From contig CAUJFK010000115.1 in the NCBI GenBank assembly GCA_963169175.1, positions 1-7,668 on the forward strand: 7,668 nucleotides of DNA, written 5' to 3'. How positions within the stretch are numbered: position 1 is the first letter of the stretch; each line of letters opens with the position of its first letter. Position numbers and translations under genes: made by a program. The notes under the pieces are model-generated. The model was not told the DNA's origin. It searched no databases and saw only the letters and a program-made list of their open reading frames with translations. The DNA comes from Acidobacteriota bacterium (GTDB taxonomy: Bacteria; Acidobacteriota; Blastocatellia; Pyrinomonadales; Pyrinomonadaceae). This document shows positions 5,776 through 7,668 of the stretch, piece after piece.

Positions 5776-5805
5776 GGACGCCCTTACTGCGTGCGGATTT
5801 CTGCA
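5776..5805 (-). repeat. 28-bp repeat, copy 3 (inverted)
   Basis: On the minus strand this is the repeat unit (25 of 27 matches to copy 1 over 5779-5805), abutting the right arm of the large hairpin. Together with copies 1 and 2 it brackets the whole 5524-5805 cluster as outer inverted repeats. Confidence 0.8.
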
Positions 5806-5865
5806 TTGCAGAGATCCGTATTAAGATAGGAACTTATTCATCGCTTAAAGGAAAGTGGGATCAGA

Positions 5866-6963
5866 ATGTCATTGAATATCAAATCGAAAGGCGAATGCCG
5901 CTGGGATATCGTTAGTCTCGGTGAAGTCATGCTTCGACTGGATCCGGGTGATAAGCGGATCCATACAACGCGCAATTTTGAAGTGTGGGAAGGCGGCGGC
6001 GAGTACAACGTCGCGCGGGGCTTGAAACGTTGTTTTGGCCTCGACGCGGCGGTGGTCACAGCGCTTGCGGACAACCCGATAGGCCGGCTGGTCCAGGACC
6101 TGATCTATCAGGGCGGCGTTGATCAGTCGCACATCAAATGGATCGACTACGACGGTGTCGGCCGGACGGTGCGAAATGGAATGAATTTTACCGAGCGCGG
6201 ATTTGGCGTTCGCGCGGCACTGGGCTGTTCCGACCGCGGGCATACGGCGGTTTCTCAGCTTAAGCCGGGCGATATCGATTGGGAAAAGATCTTTGGACAG
6301 GAAGGGGCGAGATGGTTCCACACAGGCGGAATATTCTGTGCCTTGTCAGGATCGACACCCGAGGTTGCAAAGGAGGCGATGGAGTCCGCGAAAAAGCACG
6401 GGACGAGCATTTCGTATGACCTGAACTATCGCGATTCGCTGTGGCGTTCGATCGGCGGCCAGGCGAAGGCACAGGAGGTAAATCGCGAACTGGCGAAATA
6501 CGTGGACGTGATGATCGGCAACGAAGAAGACTTTACGGCCTGTCTCGGCTATGAGGTCGAGGGCCAGGATGAGAATCACTCGAAGCTGGACATCGCAAAT
6601 TTTGAAAAGATGATCCGGCGCGCGGTTGCCGACTACCCGAATTTCGCCGTCGCCGCGACGACGCTGCGTAACGCCAGGACGGCGTCGATCAATGATTGGG
6701 GTGCGGTGTGCTTTACGGAAGGGCAGTTGTATCAGGCCCTGCTGCGGCCCGAGCTTGAGATATTTGACCGCGTCGGCGGCGGCGATTCGTTCGCTTCGGG
6801 GCTTATCTATGGTTTTCTGACCGGCGAAGGCCCAGAATTTGCCGTAAACTGCGGTGCCGCGCACGGAGCCTTGGCAATGACCACGCCCGGCGATACAACA
6901 ACGGCCAGCCTCGCTGATGTGAAACGCGTAATGAAAGGCGGCGGGGCCCGCGTTGCACGATAA
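5866..6963 (+). CDS. kdgK: PfkB-family sugar kinase, probable 2-keto-3-deoxygluconate kinase
   Basis: This 365-residue protein is a ribokinase/PfkB-family kinase. It opens DIVSLGEVMLRLDP, has the substrate-side glycine motif GGGEYNVA at 43-50, and the ATP-side PfkB signature DRVGGGDSFASG starting at Asp301, with Asp307 as the expected catalytic base and GGGD forming the anion hole. The downstream KDPG aldolase makes KDG the likely substrate: ATP + KDG gives KDPG. It is somewhat longer than typical KdgK proteins (about 310-340 residues). A weak Shine-Dalgarno (AAGGAAAG, 5848-5855) precedes the ATG; I see no convincing promoter between the repeat cluster and the gene. Another hexulose or ketose kinase of the same family is possible, so the family call is firm and the substrate is inferred from context. 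Confidence 0.85.
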   Translation: MSLNIKSKGECRWDIVSLGEVMLRLDPGDKRIHTTRNFEVWEGGGEYNVARGLKRCFGLDAAVVTALADNPIGRLVQDLIYQGGVDQSHIKWIDYDGVGRTVRNGMNFTERGFGVRAALGCSDRGHTAVSQLKPGDIDWEKIFGQEGARWFHTGGIFCALSGSTPEVAKEAMESAKKHGTSISYDLNYRDSLWRSIGGQAKAQEVNRELAKYVDVMIGNEEDFTACLGYEVEGQDENHSKLDIANFEKMIRRAVADYPNFAVAATTLRNARTASINDWGAVCFTEGQLYQALLRPELEIFDRVGGGDSFASGLIYGFLTGEGPEFAVNCGAAHGALAMTTPGDTTTASLADVKRVMKGGGARVAR

Positions 6964-6970
6964 GAGTGGT

Positions 6971-7132
6971 TCGCCCGCGAAATACGCGAAAGGACGCGAA
7001 AACGAAGGCAGTTTTGCCCGCGAATAACGCGAATAAATGCTAATAAGAAGGCGGACCAGTGAAATATATTCGTGTTATTCGCGTAGATTCGCGGGCAAAA
7101 ATTAGGTTTCTTTTCGCCTATTTTGCGGGCAA
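6971..7132. repeat. Nested inverted repeats in the kdgK-eda gap
   Basis: Inner pair: 7012-7036 (TTTTGCCCGCGAAT-AACGCGAATAA) against 7075-7100 (TTATTCGCG ... ATTCGCGGGCAAAA), complementary except for a 2-3 nt difference in the middle. Outer pair: 6971-6992 (TCGCCCGCGAAATACGCGAA...) against 7107-7132 (...TTTTCGCCTATTTTGCGGGCAA), less exact. The left outer and left inner arms are also similar to each other, so the element looks built from one 'GCCCGCGAAtaACGCGAA' unit used four times. It occupies nearly the entire 192-bp gap. Such units are, to my recollection, dispersed repeats in several phyla. Confidence 0.75.
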
Positions 7133-7155
7133 TATTCTGCGTTTTAAAGATCATC

Positions 7156-7668
7156 ATGAACAAACAACGGATCATTGAGCAAATTGAAACCCTTGGCCTT
7201 GTCCCGGTTGTGCGGGCGGCTTCGGCGGACGAGGCGATGCGTGTTATAGATGCGATCAAGGAAGGCGGTGTTTCGGTGCTTGAGATAACAATGACAGTGC
7301 CCGGAGCTGTAAAGGTGATCGAGGAAGTTGTTGCCCGATACGGCCAGGAAGCAACTGTCGGGGCCGGAACGGTGCTTGACCCGGAGACCGCGCGGGCTTG
7401 CATCCTTGCCGGTGCCCAGTTCGTCGTCAGTCCGGCATTGAACCTTGAAACGATCGCACTTTGCCGCCGCTACAGCGTTGCGGTAATGCCCGGTGCGTTG
7501 ACCCCGACCGAGGTTGTTACCGCGTGGCAAGCCGGTGCGGACCTTGTAAAAATTTTTCCCTGCGGCTCGATGGGCGGAGCAAGCTATATCAAAAATCTGA
7601 AAGGCCCGCTGCCGCATATCAAATTCATTCCGACGGGCGGCGTCTCGCTCAAAACGGCCGCCGATTTT
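7156..7668 (+). CDS. eda: KDPG/KHG aldolase, 3' end beyond window
   Basis: The open frame runs off the window after 171 residues, of the usual 205-215. Eda is a class I aldolase that splits 2-keto-3-deoxy-6-phosphogluconate to pyruvate and glyceraldehyde-3-phosphate. Visible family features: R20 in VPVVRA, catalytic-region Glu43 in LEITMTVPGA, GAGTVLD (69-75), SPAL (92-95), MPGALTPTE (111-119), the Schiff-base Lys132 in LVKIFPC, and the phosphate-binding PTGG (159-162). It is the Thermotoga-like type, with Thr47 where the E. coli enzyme has Arg49; this is common in the family. No clear Shine-Dalgarno precedes ATG 7156. It follows kdgK in the same direction across a repeat-filled gap, and the two reactions are consecutive. 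Confidence 0.93.
   Translation, partial: MNKQRIIEQIETLGLVPVVRAASADEAMRVIDAIKEGGVSVLEITMTVPGAVKVIEEVVARYGQEATVGAGTVLDPETARACILAGAQFVVSPALNLETIALCRRYSVAVMPGALTPTEVVTAWQAGADLVKIFPCGSMGGASYIKNLKGPLPHIKFIPTGGVSLKTAADF

Noticed and set aside
5524..5829. Open frame of 101 codons (TTG start) after pilC
   Set aside because: It lies entirely in the repeat cluster, translating the two 28-bp repeats as QKPA(R/H)SKG, and has no ribosome site or recognisable domain.
5806..5840. Promoter for kdgK
   Set aside because: TTGCAG (5806) and TAAGAT (5822) are only 10 bp apart and no other pair with 16-18 bp spacing is convincing.

Overview
The window looks chromosomal and comes from a Gram-negative, moderately GC-rich bacterium. 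The PilB/PilT/PilC protein style (c-di-GMP-binding MshEN domain on PilB, a KNG-rich linker, an Acidobacteria-like C-terminus) and the dense palindromic intergenic repeats suggest Acidobacteriota, perhaps near Blastocatellia/Chloracidobacterium. That placement is inference; there is no rRNA or other decisive marker here.

Layout, all genes on the + strand: (1) 1-158, leader with a near-consensus sigma70-type promoter (TTGACA-17 bp-TATTAT); (2) 159-2027, pilB, the type IV pilus extension ATPase, interrupted by three in-frame stop codons (408, 1860, 1896) without any frameshift; (3) 2042-2839, an unrecognised exported or membrane-anchored protein with an extremely basic segment; (4) 2940-4148, pilT, the retraction ATPase; (5) 4286-5518, pilC, the inner-membrane platform protein; (6) 5519-5865, a gap filled by a nested set of inverted and direct repeats; (7) 5866-6963, a PfkB-family kinase, probably 2-keto-3-deoxygluconate kinase; (8) 6964-7155, a gap with nested inverted repeats; (9) 7156 to the window end, a KDPG aldolase (eda) cut off by the window edge.

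The first half is the motor module of a type IV pilus: PilB and PilT are opposing hexameric ATPases that dock on PilC to extend or retract the fibre. The second half is a two-step sugar-acid route: KDG is phosphorylated to KDPG, which the aldolase splits to pyruvate and glyceraldehyde-3-phosphate (lower Entner-Doudoroff/hexuronate pathway). The two modules have no obvious functional link and are separated by a large repeat cluster.

The observations most worth following are the interrupted but otherwise well-preserved pilB, whose first stop cuts the intact c-di-GMP-binding tandem motif away from the ATPase; the very basic unknown protein embedded in the pil cluster; and the fact that four of the gaps between genes each carry a different palindromic repeat immediately downstream of a stop codon. 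I found no CRISPR array, tRNA, rRNA, transposase or defence system.
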